A stretch of 64,000 nucleotides of DNA from Halictus rubicundus. Taxonomy: Eukaryota > Arthropoda > Insecta > Hymenoptera > Halictidae. Under the pieces are notes generated by a model that was not told where the DNA came from, ran no database searches, and was given only the letters and a program-made list of their open reading frames with translations. Location: the NCBI RefSeq assembly GCF_050948215.1, contig NC_135149.1:9033001-9097000 (forward strand), given 5' to 3'. Made by a program: the position numbers and the translations under genes. Of this stretch, positions 46,971 through 59,478 are shown one piece after another; within the stretch, counting starts at the first letter, position 1, and every line of letters starts with the position of its first letter.

Positions 46971-47902
46971 ATAGTGGTCAGGAGAGACGCGCCATAGGGT
47001 GAGATGCACCAGTTTTTATTGTGCCAATACTGGACGATTCTCAACTGTTTTTCTGTTATCATTTATAACATTTGTAGATAATCTCAAAACGAAGTACACG
47101 TGTATTATATGATTTACGTGTAGCAGGAGTATAAAAACTTCTTAGTGCTCCAAATTTCTGATGAAATATTTTTGTAACTGGTCAGTACAAATGTTATTCA
47201 CTTCTGGTATTCTTCTCGTATGGTTTGAACTATCAGTATCGACTGAAATAGTGAGAACGGTTTCTCTTTTACGATTTTTCATCGTGTTTTGATAAAATAT
47301 TTTGTACCGATTCTTGTTTTTGTATAGGTGCGTCTCTCCCTCAATTTAGGGACAGACGCACCATTAATGTATGTAAGTGTACTAGGCAGACGTTTTTATA
47401 AAAAATGAAGCACCATTTTTTTTAATAAATTAAAAAGCTATGAATTAAAACTGAGACTTGTACTTTGCCATACTATTTGTTAACATCTTACACTTACATG
47501 CTCTTACATGCTCTATTGCTTTGTAATTAGGTAATTAAAAAAGAGATGCTTCATTTTTGACAAAAACGACTGGCTAGTAGATTTCAATAATTATTGTATC
47601 GAATGTTTAGAAGATTATTATTCAACCACATCTAAAGTAGATTGGATTTCTTGTTTAGAATGCCTCAATTGGCTCCATGAAACATGTACTATGTAATCTC
47701 CTTTGTGTAATATGTGCTGGAGAAAAAAAAAGAATACAAGTAGGGAGAAGAAGGTATAAATGAAAGGGATGCGTCTATCCCCAGTCAGGAATGCATCTAA
47801 CCGCAGGTCCTAGGGGCAGATGCACTTTTTCGAACTCTTTTAAACAGCATATTAATATATTAAAATAAAAGTTGTGGTGCATCTCTCCCGGAATTACCCT
47901 AT
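46971..47902. mobile_element. Possible TE with GATGCACC-type repeats
   Basis: The left end (ATAGTGGTCAGGAGAGACGC) resembles the inverse of the right end (GGTGCATCTCTCCCGGAATT then ACCCTAT). Similar motifs recur inside at 47001, 47328-47362 (GTGCGTCTCTCCC and CAGACGCACC) and 47768-47827 (GATGCGTCTATCCCC, GGGGCAGATGCAC). No transposase frame is seen. The ends are not sharp enough to be certain, and a TA target is possible. Confidence 0.45.
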
Positions 47903-49943
47903 TATGTTTCACGGGCCAACGATTAAGCTTGACCTAATCTTTTTGTTAAGACGACTCGCAGTGTTCGGAAGGGAGTAAAGCGCGAGAAGCATCTCGAAGA
48001 CCGCAATCATCGTAATTCTCTAGCAGTGGCGGAGGGTTAATGCAGAGTGCACAGTTGGAAGATTGTCAAAAGTTAGGGTCTAAATGGCGCGAAGGAGAAT
48101 TCCGGCGGTCAGAGTGTACTTTCCACGGCTTCACACCGGCACGAGTTCCACCGGCAATAAGACATTCGCAGATTTAGGAGCGGGTGCTCGCATGTTTCCC
48201 AGTGCTTAGACATAGTAATATTCAAAAGAGTGGGCGTGCCCACCGGTGGTCCCGGCCGGCAGGCTTTTCGTACCATTCGGACGTGTTGATTATAAACTAA
48301 TGGGCCTTGAAATATAGAGATATTATACGCGACGTGGGCTAGTTATTACTTCATAATTTCGGGAAAATTATTAAGGAAGGAAGTGGCTGTCTGCTCGCAT
48401 AAGAAAGCTTAGCTATGTTATCTCTGGAAGATTTAGGAGGATCGCGCGCCACGAATAAGCCGCTTTATGCATAAGAGCTTCGAACACACACTACACGTCT
48501 CTGGATGACCCAGACGTTAAATTCCCCGCGAATGAATGTTTCATAATGAATTTACATAAGTACCGCGGCCCGGGCTGTTTCGCCGGCGATATATTGATTT
48601 TGCGTGGGCCGCCGACGCGTATTCCTTCCGATAATCTTACGTTATCGAATTCAATTTGACGGGCCGACGTTCCGTAATTTCGTATTAATGAGACGGGGTC
48701 GTGTGTCCGCTCGCCCCCTCCCCCCCCCCCCCCACCCGCGGATTTGCAAACTTTTCCAGCGGACGAACTTACCGTCAAATTGCCCGCCAAGATAATTTTC
48801 GGGAACGGTCGATTGCTAAAAGTTTCAGAAAGCGTGTGCAAGGAACTGTTCGACGCCTCCGTTCGAATGTATGGCGTGCGCTGTGGAAAGTTCGGTGTAA
48901 CAGTTTAATAGACCGTCGGCGAAGATGACTCAATTTTGTCGAATATAATTCCGTTTGTAAGTAAGTGCTGCGATTTCGCCAATATTGCGAATTTATACAT
49001 TGCGTAGGTGTTCAAATGAAATAGCTGAACATTTCAAACAAGCGAAGGAAGTTGTGCTTCTGAAAACTGACTGAAGTTAATTACTGTCTAATTCTAATCA
49101 CGAGAAAAATTAATTAACCTTTCTTATGAAGAGTACAAAAAAAAAATTGTGTGGACTGGTGTCCCAATAAAATTGAATATTGAGGTTTGTATATTATTCA
49201 TGATTTTAAGAACTGACGGAAGGTGTCTGTGCAATGCTGTCTAATTTTACTTACAGTGACATTTTAACTACCACACTGAAATGACTTAAATTGAAGACAG
49301 CAAAAGACTAACATTTATTCCCTTTTCTTTAAATGTTATCATACTAGAAGCAATAATTATCATTATATTGCATACAGGAAAAACCTGCAAAATCATAAGC
49401 TTGTGAATAGAATGGTGCACTGTACCGTGTGTGTTCTTATATTTGGTAAGAACATACGGTGTTATTGGACCGTTTAATTATTTATGGAATAGTTTCATCC
49501 AGTTTGCAGGGCAAATATGGTATCTAAAATCGAATTACTTATAGACGTTTATTGTTAGTCGAACAGTGTAAGAGCCCATTTCATCAGAGAAATATAGCCC
49601 GTAGCCGAACGGGGTGTAGCAACCACGAAAGTTCTGAATTATCGTCGTCGGAAAGTTCGAAGAATCTGCGCGCAATTTTGAAAGCCCCGAAAACCTTCTT
49701 CCTAGCCGAAACTATGTCCAAATTTTCTCGTAATTTATGCGCGTGCACTATGATCGGAACAGGGCGCGGGAGTTGCGAAGTCAATCTTCACTTCATCTTT
49801 GCAATATCACTTCGAAGAAAGTATTCCTTTCTCTCTTTAAATAATGTTTCTTCATTGAAAAATTCACGGAAACAGGTAGTGCTATGCTTAGTAGCTGAGA
49901 ACCTGTAAAAACCGGGCAACAATAAAATAACTTGAATTTTTTG
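47903..49943. other. Unrecognised non-coding stretch
   Basis: CpG-rich at 47930-48920, AT-rich after. A poly-C run (48720-48733) interrupts the former. At 49075-49280 ACTGACxGAAG and CTGTCTAATT segments recur about 145 bp apart, another weak duplication. Confidence 0.35.
48714..48738. repeat. Poly-C tract
   Basis: CCCCCT followed by 14 C and CACCCG; a homopolymer where length errors are likely. Confidence 0.9.
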
Positions 49944-50012
49944 ATATATATTTATAATTTTTATATAATTATTTATATATATATAAATAATTATATTATA
50001 TATATAATTAAC
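49944..50012. repeat. AT-rich self-complementary tract
   Basis: TATATAATTATTTATATATA and then its near inverse; it can fold on itself. Probably a slippage product. Confidence 0.75.
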
Positions 50013-51416
50013 ATATGTATCATTTTTAATATAAGCTTCGTTCTTAAAATGATTTCTAGTTTTAGATGAACTTTTCTAGTGTTTAGGTCTACAAAATGAT
50101 TTATCGATTCACTTGCTCTATATTCGATTCTCTTTAAAATACTTAGCTTCTACTCAATCCACTTTCTGTCGTTTCGCATTGTGAATTTTAAATATTAAAA
50201 TTATCCAGCAATTAATGACTGTAGATCTGAAAGTAATTCACGCTCACTGATTTTTACTTTGTGCAGCTTTGCAAAATGGCCGGCAGCTAGGATCAATAAA
50301 AACACGCACTAATCAATTTCGTGCGGCGATAATTACACAATCGGCGTGGAGATTCGTTCGAAAAAATTTTTCCGAGTTCAACAGCACACGGATCGAAATC
50401 AATTTGCTTTCATTACAATTCGATGACTGCAACGCGCTGGAACAAAAAGGAAGAAAAAAAGCGCATAAAAATTCGCACGGTCTACTAACAAGTATACGTT
50501 TTAAAAATGATCGGAGGAATCCGACTTGGAGCGAGCGGTTTTGTTTCGCAACGGAATAAAAAGAGGCATTCAGCCGCATTCTTCCTTAATACAGATCGCA
50601 TTACGGTTTAATGATCGCATGAATCGAGTCGGTCCGCGTTCGCTCCTCCGATCTTCGGCTCGCGCGAGCGTACAATTAAAACCGGATAGGATGCAATCAG
50701 ACCGCAGGGACGAGTTATTTTCATAAAAAATGTCTCGTTTCAGCAGGTGTAGCTCGATAACGAGCGGCCGGGAAACGTCGTAATTTAATTAATAATTCAA
50801 TTTCATCGAGACACTAATTAAAAAGATTGATACACGGTTGAATCGCCATTACGTCGCCGGGCTCGCCGCGGAAAAACCCCGTGGGCCCCTCGAACTCACG
50901 CGTGCGCGTCTCTCCCCTTTTTCTAAATTGAAATAATACGTTCTTTGTATAAACAGCAACCGCGGCGGCCGTGCGACGAGACATGAGAGTAATTAGTCGC
51001 TTGACGTTGCTCGGCCCCGAGCCGACCCTGAAAACCTTCGCCATTTTTCCGACGTAAATGCTATCGACGAGGAACAACCGACCAATTCGGCCGGCTCGAA
51101 AATTATTTTCCGCGATCGATGCACGGCGCTGTAATGCGCATCGAAACGATTATGTCAGGACCAGAGAAGACTAGGTTACAAACAAATTCCAATTTTCTGC
51201 CATTTTTATTTCAATCAAGGAATTAGGGATGTGCTAAACGAAATCGAAGGGAGAATTTCTTTTTCTTGGTGGAGAAATAAAGAAGTATACTAAATGATTT
51301 CTACTTCAAGACTTTTAAAAGAAGAAAATTTGAAATCCGTTATTTTGACGGGCCCGTTCCAGTATTACAAAGAAATTGAGTTTCGGTTATGAAAAGACGC
51401 TGTTCCGATCGCTATG
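50013..51416. other. Unrecognised; CpG-rich 50270-51150
   Basis: Overlapping frames below 100 codons on both strands, none recognised. Confidence 0.35.
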
Positions 51417-51421
51417 CGGCG

Positions 51422-51450
51422 CACAGTGGGCCAGATCGTATAACTAGCAG
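51422..51450 (+). mobile_element. Transib-like end, interrupted by hAT H1
   Basis: CGGCG (51417-51421) precedes CACAGTGGGCCAGATCGTAT, the right pairing for a Transib target and end. After 29 bp the hAT copy begins. The continuation after 52389 shows no opposite end that I can find. Confidence 0.5.
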
Positions 51451-52389
51451 CATTGACCATAAATGTTATAACCAGAAAGAAAAAAAGTCATGGAATAACA
51501 AGTATTTCATCGACTAAAATCGTATTGGTAAGGATTACAAGGAACCGAACATTTTTTCTCTTGTTGGTAAATGTTATCGCTGAGAGAAATTCATTTCGAT
51601 CACTTATAACAGTTATCGATAAGAGAAATTTATTTCGATCGCTCATAACAGTTATCAATGAGAGAAGTTCCTTTCGATCGCTCATAACAGTTATTGATAA
51701 AGGAAATTTGTAATAGTTATTATTAAATAGTACAACTTTCAAATGGTAGAATGTTACAATCAAAATTTAATGTGACAAACATGAGTTTTTCCTAATTTTC
51801 TCCTGATAAATTACACCGCAAATAATCTAACGTTAATTTTAGGGCAAAAAAGGTTGGTTCAACGCTAATCTGAGTCGCGGGCACAGCGTGAATTATGCAC
51901 GTTAGTTTTAATAAATACAGGAGTCTATATTTCGGATTTTCCCAGTTGAAAAAATTTTGATTAATTTTTTCAGATTTTTTGTTTTTCTTATGGTCTGTGG
52001 ATTCGTCTTGTTGTATGAAACTTTGCCAATGAATTTCACAGGCTTGCTCCATCCGAGAAAGAGTAGACAACTCAGTAATTAAATAAGCAACTGAAATAAA
52101 TTTTCTCATCAATAATTATTATGAACAAGTGAAAAGAAATTCCATCATCGATAACTGTTATAAGCGATCGAAGTGAACTTCTGCCATTGATAATTGCTTT
52201 GAGCAATCGAAACAGTTTTTCTTCATCGATAACAGTTATTTGTAACCAAAAAGTATAAAAATCGATATTTTTTCTTCATTTTGTTCTGTATATTTTGTGC
52301 AGATTATTTTAAATTTCAATAAGAATCAACTTTTTATTAATGATTTTTATCGTACAAAATTTTAGAATAACTGTCATTTTTGGTCCCTG
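51451..52389 (-). mobile_element. hAT transposon (family H1), copy 2, inverted
   Basis: The reverse of the 16861 element: worn end CATTGACCATAAATGTTATA at the left, TTTTTGGTCCCTG at the right, the same subterminal ~42-bp repeats at about 51585-51710 and 52100-52240, and a transposase remnant between. The flanking 8-mers (ACTAGCAG, ATAATTAG) agree at only four positions, so the target duplication has decayed or one side was lost. 939 bp. Confidence 0.88.
51792..52112 (-). pseudogene. hAT transposase C-terminal remnant, copy 2
   Basis: The minus-strand frame reads NWENPKYRLLYLLKLTCIIH, then AVPATQISVEPTF and LRCNLSGEN before a stop. The Arg of the conserved SVERTF block is Pro here. Unlike copy 1 there is no stop between the WEN and PAT blocks, but the N-terminal part is in a different frame from copy 1 because of a short indel in a T run. 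About 106 codons; all catalytic regions are missing. Confidence 0.85.
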
Positions 52390-52397
52390 ATAATTAG

Positions 52398-53311
52398 AAG
52401 GAAAAAGTTCGAACTTGAAGGTCAAAAATGTATGTAGCGATGAATGTTTTATATACTGTACATTCCCCTGAGACGTAAAGTGACCTCTGATTAGCATTAT
52501 CAACAATGATACAAATGACGAAGGCAAATGCCGCGTCGCGTCATTGTTTTACGTTTCTCGACCATTTCCTGCGGAGTATTAAGTATCAGAACGTGTGTTA
52601 TGATTATCTGGCTGTTATAAAAGATTTTTATATTCATAATAACACGAATTCAGCAGTTGAAAGTGAGTACTGCAGATTTATTTCATTTTGGTGGTTCAGA
52701 TTATTGTTCATATTTCAGGAAATCTTGACATTCAAAGTGCTGCTTTCTCGTAAGCTATTTCAAGTTTTGTAGAGTGCGAAAACCAAGTTACCAAATGATA
52801 CTAATTGAAACTGTTTTTAGGCGATAGTAACATTCTTATACTTGACATAGATTCGACAATTTTTTGCCTTTAGCTGCCATTTTATGAGAAATCATTTTCT
52901 TGGTAGATCGTGAAGCTGCTATAACTCGATGCGACTTGGTACTTCACCTGCAAAAATTAGGACTAATACAATCCACTACGACCAAAATCGGCAACTTATA
53001 TATTACAAAATAAAGAAAATCAAGATTTGTCTCAAATTTTAAAATAGCTCTAAGACGCTACTGTATTAAATGCCGCAGGACATTCATATTGCGCCCGTAA
53101 GTTCAATTTTCTTAACAATTCCTTTATATTAACAATCGAGTGGTAAGTTAATGTTATTTCATCTTTAAAAAATTACATGTGGTTCGAATATTTTTTTCAA
53201 AAATTTACTCAGAAACTTTTTTTGCGATCAAAAATACCATAACATAAAGATTGAGACCTCATATTTACAACGACACCATATAAATTGACATCAGTAGCCG
53301 CATCTGATGGG
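52398..53311. other. AT-rich non-coding DNA
   Basis: No gene recognised. A stretch near 52915-52960 (CTGCTATAACTCGATGCGAC) resembles the interior of common insect MITEs, but no ends are seen. Confidence 0.35.
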
Positions 53312-53313
53312 TA

Positions 53314-53524
53314 TAGTGGTTTCTCCATATATGTCGCCAAGGCCTGGATGATAAACGTTGCGAAATTACCCCCACTACCGCGGGGTATTCCCCGTGAGGT
53401 GCCATGAAGCTCGAGAGGCCTCGGACGCCGAGGAGTGTAAAAATAACACGGCTCGGGTATGTCTCCTCGACGATACATGACGCTGGCAAGACCCGTGTTG
53501 TTGACATATATCGAGAATTCACTG
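53314..53524 (+). mobile_element. Family A MITE
   Basis: TA at 53312-53313; starts TAGTGGTTTCTCCATATATG and ends GACATATATCGAGAATTCACTG. The complete body, including CCCACTACCGCGGGGTATTC, is present. 211 bp; with 34058 the best representative of the short form. Confidence 0.9.
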
Positions 53525-56500
53525 GAGAACTTTTTTCCAGCTAGATCGGGAATTCGGCCGACTGTGCGGCGGTGTTGAACATGGTCTACAAGCAAGAATA
53601 AAAAGCTCGACGAGCACCGGACGAAATCGCTCTATTAAAGCGTCGAAGCACGCGTCCCCAGTTAGCGGCGCACGGATCGCCTCGCATAATCAAAGCGTCG
53701 AAATTATTACGCGACGCTGGAAATGCCAGAAGTGTCCAGACACGCCCGAGGAGCTGGGATGATCCGAATTCAATGGCAGTGCCGCGGACAACAACACTCG
53801 GGCGTCTCCTTAGCTCCGGGGCTGGTGAGAAACCGAAGGAACTCGAGGCAGCCGGTTAGGTCTGGACGCCGTGGAACTCCATTATTACTCGCCAATTAGC
53901 CATGATTAAAATATTTCGGCATCTCGCGTGCATTCGGAATATTAATAGACATATGGGTCCCCCGGGAACGACGATTATATGGAAATGATCGGCTCCCGTG
54001 GCGCGGATAAACGATCGGGCGGCCGAAGACACGACGATTCCGATTACTTTCTTTGTTGATTAAATAATACTCGCGCCGCGATAATGACTTATTTATTACG
54101 CCAATCATGGCCCGCGCATTAGCTATGGTAAACACGGGCATCGGCCTCTCTGGTCACCGCAAATTCCCGCGAAAATTACCCAGACCGTCCCGTTGTTAAT
54201 TGCATATTTATACGGGCGGTTAACTAGCGAGCCGGGTCTGTTTTATGGCGCCGAGAGGAACGCGTTTGGTCCGAAAACTATCGGCACTGTATTTCTGTAA
54301 TGACGTACGGGAACCTGTCAAAGAATCGCCTAAATCGTACTCTGTGAATTCGTTTATTGTTTATCATGAGCAGCTTCTGACACAGTGTCAACTACTATTT
54401 TTCGTAGCAATGTATTTTTTAAAACCAAATTAAATTCATACCGCCATTTCTAATGTAAATTCAAATTCTTTTAAATTGTTTACTCTTTTAAATTTTATTT
54501 ATTGTTGTCATAAAATTCAGAGTGTAGTTGTTCTGTTGCGCGAAATAAATGGCGCCTTATTGCACAAATGAAAAGTAAAAAGAGTTCATTCGGATGATTG
54601 AAAATTGGATCAATAACTATATAATTTTGTGTACCCTGCAAGTGAAATCTGTGCACCGGAGGATTATGGCAAGTTAAAATTTTACAAACCATTTTCTTTT
54701 GCTGGGGAATGTTTTCAGAAAGTCTAGAATAAAATGGATTTGGTGTTGACTCGATGAGAAAGTAATTTAATAACTATTTTCGAAATGGTCATTGTAACAA
54801 TATGTTTAATATGCGTTAAATTATAACAAATGTTCGTTGGAGATAGTTGAAGTTATTCTATTGACATTTCCGGTCCTGTTTTCACTTAGGTAATATTGAA
54901 GTAACGCCAATATTCCCATTACTTTTGCATCAAGCCAATATATTGGATTCTATTAACGTTAGATTTACAGGCATCGATTGTGTACCTATATTTACTGAAA
55001 TAGATACAAAGAGGTGTATTATGCATGTTTAACTCGGTGACGGCAGTGTCAGTGGTCTGTACAGAACGATACTATTCGTCTAGACTTAAATAGCAATTTT
55101 TACCTGGAAGTATTGATCGTCCCAAATCTTGTTACCATATGATATGCAAGAGGGTTAAAGTAATAATTGAACATGTTCTCAAATAATTTTCTGTGTTATT
55201 CAATTTTTGGAATTAGGGTCTCAGGAGGGCAAAGGAGATTAAATATTCATATTATTAGTTAAAGTTAACGTGAATAGCTACAAAACAATCATTGTAATTC
55301 TTGGAACTTTGAGAGTGGAACCTGAAACCCATTAAATCGATGAGTTCAATATATTTACTGTTTTAGAATTTTTTCCAAGATCTTTATACGCTACAGCTGC
55401 ATGAAATTTCACAGTACAGTTAACTATTTAAAAATTCTGCCCAGACGAACAAAAGAATTAAGGAAAAATATAGCGATGCGGTGATGAACACTGGTCATGT
55501 TCTATACTTTACAGAGATTCATCCTGGCTACTGGCGCCACAGCAGTGCAGCGTGAGATTCCGAAAGCATCAGAGCTGTATACTTTCATGTTACTCGTTCT
55601 GGATTTCTGTTCGCTGAATTATTTTAGAAATCTAATATCATCGGGCGTCATTGGTCTATCTGTGGGTTGCTGCAAAACAAAATTTATGCACTGCAATATT
55701 AAAAACCAAAGATCTGAGATCTTCAGACTTTTCTTTCAGATGCTCTTCTAATAAAACAATATTAAAATTCGAGAATGTAATTGTACAGAATTCAGTGAAC
55801 AAAATATATCGTTATAAGTGATCAAATATTCTCAAAAAGAATTTTCAAGAACATCCAGATTGTATCTGGGTCTGTGGAAGATGAAATAGCACCCCGAAGA
55901 ATAGAAAGAATTTTCTTAAACACTATCACGAAAATAAAATGATTATTTCTAAACCCTTGTACGTGCCACAGGATAAAAATTCACACCTTGTAACTTCCTG
56001 AAGATGCATTTCCTTAGAAAATGACACTATAAATCAAATGTAATGCTTCAAAGTGTAAACCAAAAATGAGAGAAGTATTACTGTAGGATCGTTCAAACGA
56101 CTACGTCTAGGGTGTAAAGGGGCGTTAAACTCCATTCCGAGAATAAAATATATTTCCTTCAAATGCAACCCAAGAAGAAATTTAATTTTCTTGTGTAACA
56201 CCCCGAAAAAAAGCCCCGGAGCAATTTTCCAGCCGGAAGCATCCTCGATTTCGTTGTCGTTTCAATAAGCTAGCGGTAACGAGTAGTCAAAGGGCGAAAG
56301 TTCCGCGTAGAACTAGAAACAGTCGGTTTACGGCGCTTCGTCAACCCCGGCGGAGGAAGACAGTATCACGAAATGGGATCGTGTGGAAAATATTTCATGC
56401 AAAAGTATCCCGTTACCACGGCCGAGGTCGTTTCAATGCTTGTAATGGAGGTCCAGTGGTCGAATTTAATTCGAATACGGTATAGAGGCTAGGGTGACGG

Positions 56501-56579
56501 TCTGGCCAGGAACAGAACCAGAAGAGGGTTGCTAAATATTCAGGCATTACGGCTCTGCATAAATTCATTTCATTATAGC
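53525..56579. other. Unrecognised non-coding stretch
   Basis: CpG-rich with TAAT/ATTA motifs at 53600-54240 (possible regulatory DNA), AT-rich thereafter. Frames of up to 84 codons, none recognised. TTAACGTTAGATTTACAGGC near 54956 may be a piggyBac-like end without partner. Confidence 0.35.
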
Positions 56580-57060
56580 GCCACCAAACATTGCTTTTGA
56601 TGCTTTCCGCTCTTCCCCCCTGTGCGACTAAGCCTCCTCCCCCGCACCCCGTTCCTGGCCCTTCGTAGTATCGCTCGCAACCGCCCACGGCGATTTCTCT
56701 CTCGCTCTCTTTCTCTGTCCTGTCTATCCACGCGACGCATTCCGCATTCTCACCCCCTTTTCTTCTCACTCCATTCTTCCCGATCGCGCACCCTTTCTCA
56801 CCGTAAGTACCGCCAGGTCCGTTTGCCGCCCGTTCCGTTGAACGATTCCGGACGAACTGGTGAGGGAGATCGAAAATAATTTCGCCGATATCGCATTCAT
56901 TTCCCCTACCTGGATTTTTCTCCGATCATCCCTGCCCTTTCGATCACACCCCCCCCCCCTTCAGCATATTACCTCTGGTCCGTGCTCGCTAAGATTATCT
57001 TCGCAGGCCCATTCGATGGTTCTATGAATTAATCTTTGCGCCCAGGTGAGCGGGTGATGG
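56580..57060. promoter_or_regulatory. CT-rich, CpG-rich block
   Basis: Pyrimidine-rich (CTCTCGCTCTCTTTCTC near 56698) with a C run at 56948-56958. Both strands carry open frames over the same bases (minus 56413-56769, plus 56622-56879), with low-complexity products. Possible promoter-proximal DNA by analogy with the 22.4-24.3 kb block. Confidence 0.3.
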
Positions 57061-58429
57061 GCTGTCACCGGTGCCGTGTCGCTGCGGACCTATTCTACTG
57101 CAGTCGGTGATCAAATTATTAGAGCCGTATAGTGGATGATCGAATTGTTCAAGTTATGGAAAGTAGATTTTTTGACCACTAATGAAATATAAAATAACAT
57201 TTTATTTATCCATAAAGCTTTTAAATTTATCTCCACAGCGGCACGAAACGTACAAATATGTTTAAATGCAAATAACTATTGTTTCAAATGTATTTTTAAG
57301 GACGTATTCTGAGCAAATTATTAAGGAGGAATATTTGTATTTCATACTAATATAATATTTTATATTGTATGTTATACAGTAACCTTTATTTATTATTTTA
57401 TAGTAATGTAAAAACAAGTACTTGGTAAGAGACACTAAAATAAATGAAAATAAATTTGCACTATATATGTGCTTTTGGATACTGTCGAAAATGTCTGGCC
57501 ATTACTGGCAGATTCTCCTTACAATGAAAATAAGCACTGCTTCTTTTTGGGATAGTATAAATTATAGAGAACATTAAATATTAGAATGTATGATATACTT
57601 GTGCTCTTAAAGACTGATTAAACTGTCTGACCATTATTGGTCATTCCTACTTACAGCGAAAAGAAATAAAATCACTTTCATGAAACGTAGTTTTGGAGAA
57701 GATTGAGTACTAACATGTGTGACACACTTCAACCTTTCAAAATTGGTTGAAATATTTTTAATCATTTCAGTGTAATAGTATTCTGAACATTTTATCAAAA
57801 CGTGTTTCCTACGGCGTATAAATATATACCACTAGTTTCAGTGTTTCTTCAATAATCAAATATTTCTTTTGATTAAAAAATAAACACTTGTAAGAATTAA
57901 ATTATGGTACATAGAATAATTTCATCTGATATTATATTAAATCATGCAAGCAATAACAATCAAAAAATTTCGGATTTTATTAGAGATGAGTTATTCTGTA
58001 AATTACAATGTCAAATAAAGGTAAGCATCGTAAAATTCTTGAATGAATAAGAACTGACAATAGCAACGAAACAGCAAAATAAAATGGCAATTTATCAAAT
58101 CTAATAATAATAAAAAATACGAATTCGTCAAACGTTAAACACTAAATATTCTGCCCCAACATTCAAAAAATAAAAAGACCATTTTAAATTCGACATAAAA
58201 TTCGTCTAATTATCTCCGATCATTTATAATTATCGTTTATCAGTTTACTTCGCCAATATCGTAGTATCCACCTCGCGGAGCTATTCCCCAATCCGGTGGC
58301 CGTACGATTCGATCAGCTCATTCTCGGTTGTTTTCGCATTTACGATGATAATCGATCGGGAAATGGGAGGACACGCGCGAAGCTTTCGGGGAGGGTTGTG
58401 GAAATTTGCAAAAAGAAAGGGAAGGAATC
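57061..58429. other. AT-rich DNA with one degenerate duplication
   Basis: 57480-57740 holds two units: GTCTGGCCATTACTGGCAGA (57493) and GTCTGACCATTATTGGTCAT (57625), each followed by CTTACAxxGAAAA; the period is 132 bp. The rest shows nothing recognisable. Confidence 0.45.
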
Positions 58430-59165
58430 GCGTCACTAGCAATATAGCGAACGCGCGACGACCGCTTTGGTTATAGAGACTAAATTACGGTTCGCTCTCT
58501 TTCCCTCTCTCCCTCTCTCGAGCCGACTGGCTCTCCTATGTGTGTATGTGTGTATGTTTTTTTTTTCAACCCGTCGGCGTGCAAGCGCCATTATTCTGCT
58601 CGTAGAGACGTTCGATCTGGGCTCATCGAACTCACGATACGTCAGTGGCACGCAGAGAAAACGCGCCGAGCGAGCTGGGGCACACCGTATGGGACGTGGT
58701 TGTGCAAAGCGGCAGGCTGGCCTCTCTCATGCATATGGAGCGTTTCATTATATTAAACCCTTTCAATGTATAATTTACTTTTGCGTGAGTCATTTGAGGT
58801 CCCGGTGTTGCCTCCCCCCCATCCCGTCCCGCGCTCACATAGGCGGACAGAGGGCGCGCGCTCGGAAACATCGCCGACGTTGAAGATAGCGTCGGACAGG
58901 AGCCGATAGAGCAAACGCGCTTGGTATACATTATCCTCGCGACGCGATTTTCACGGAAGTTTTGCCTTCCTTCACACCTTTATTGCGACAAGGCTTTTTT
59001 GCATACTAGTTAGCGCGGGCGGAAAAACGCAGACCCCGCACGCTGCACACTATGCCGGCCCGCGGACTCTCTTTTCACATGGAAAATTATCGCGTCCGAC
59101 AGCTCATCTGATAGACTACCTCAACCCCCGACTGGACCACTTTTAACTACCCCTGCGAGCACGGA
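58430..59165. promoter_or_regulatory. CpG-rich block with CT tract
   Basis: CTCTCTTTCCCTCTCTCCCT at 58495, then a TGTGTATG run and CpG-dense DNA. Frames up to 138 codons overlap on both strands with no family resemblance. Possible promoter-type DNA. Confidence 0.3.
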
Positions 59166-59284
59166 GTTTCTCGGCTATGGATTATAGACGCTGATCGAGG
59201 GTTTATTGTATTCCGCCGGAAAGACTATGCCCGACTCGCGAAATTTTCTACGTCGTTCTGAATTAAGGGTTGATATGTCTGCAG

Positions 59285-59470
59285 CGGTGGTTCTTAACAT
59301 GGGGTGCGAGGAAACGTTTCCAGGGGCGCGAGAGAAGTTTATAAATTTTCGATGGGAAATTCATTTTTCAATAAATAAATTATCTTGGTATAGATGTAGT
59401 TTTCTAAATAAAGAAATAGAAACTCATTTTTCAAGGGGCTGCCGATCGCCGCAAAGGTCAAGAACTACTG
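59285..59470. mobile_element. hAT-type MITE, short
   Basis: Ends CGGTGGTTCTTAAC and inverse-type GTCAAGAACTACTG, a common hAT terminus. The outside 8-mers GTCTGCAG (59277-59284) and CTCTACAG (59471-59478) agree at six positions and resemble the flank at 36530. The 186-bp body has two TTTTTCAA-type segments and no coding sequence. Confidence 0.83.
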
Positions 59471-59478
59471 CTCTACAG

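Noticed and set aside
54956..55050. Possible piggyBac-like end TTAACGTTAGATTTACAGG
   Set aside because: No matching inverse end or second copy in the window.
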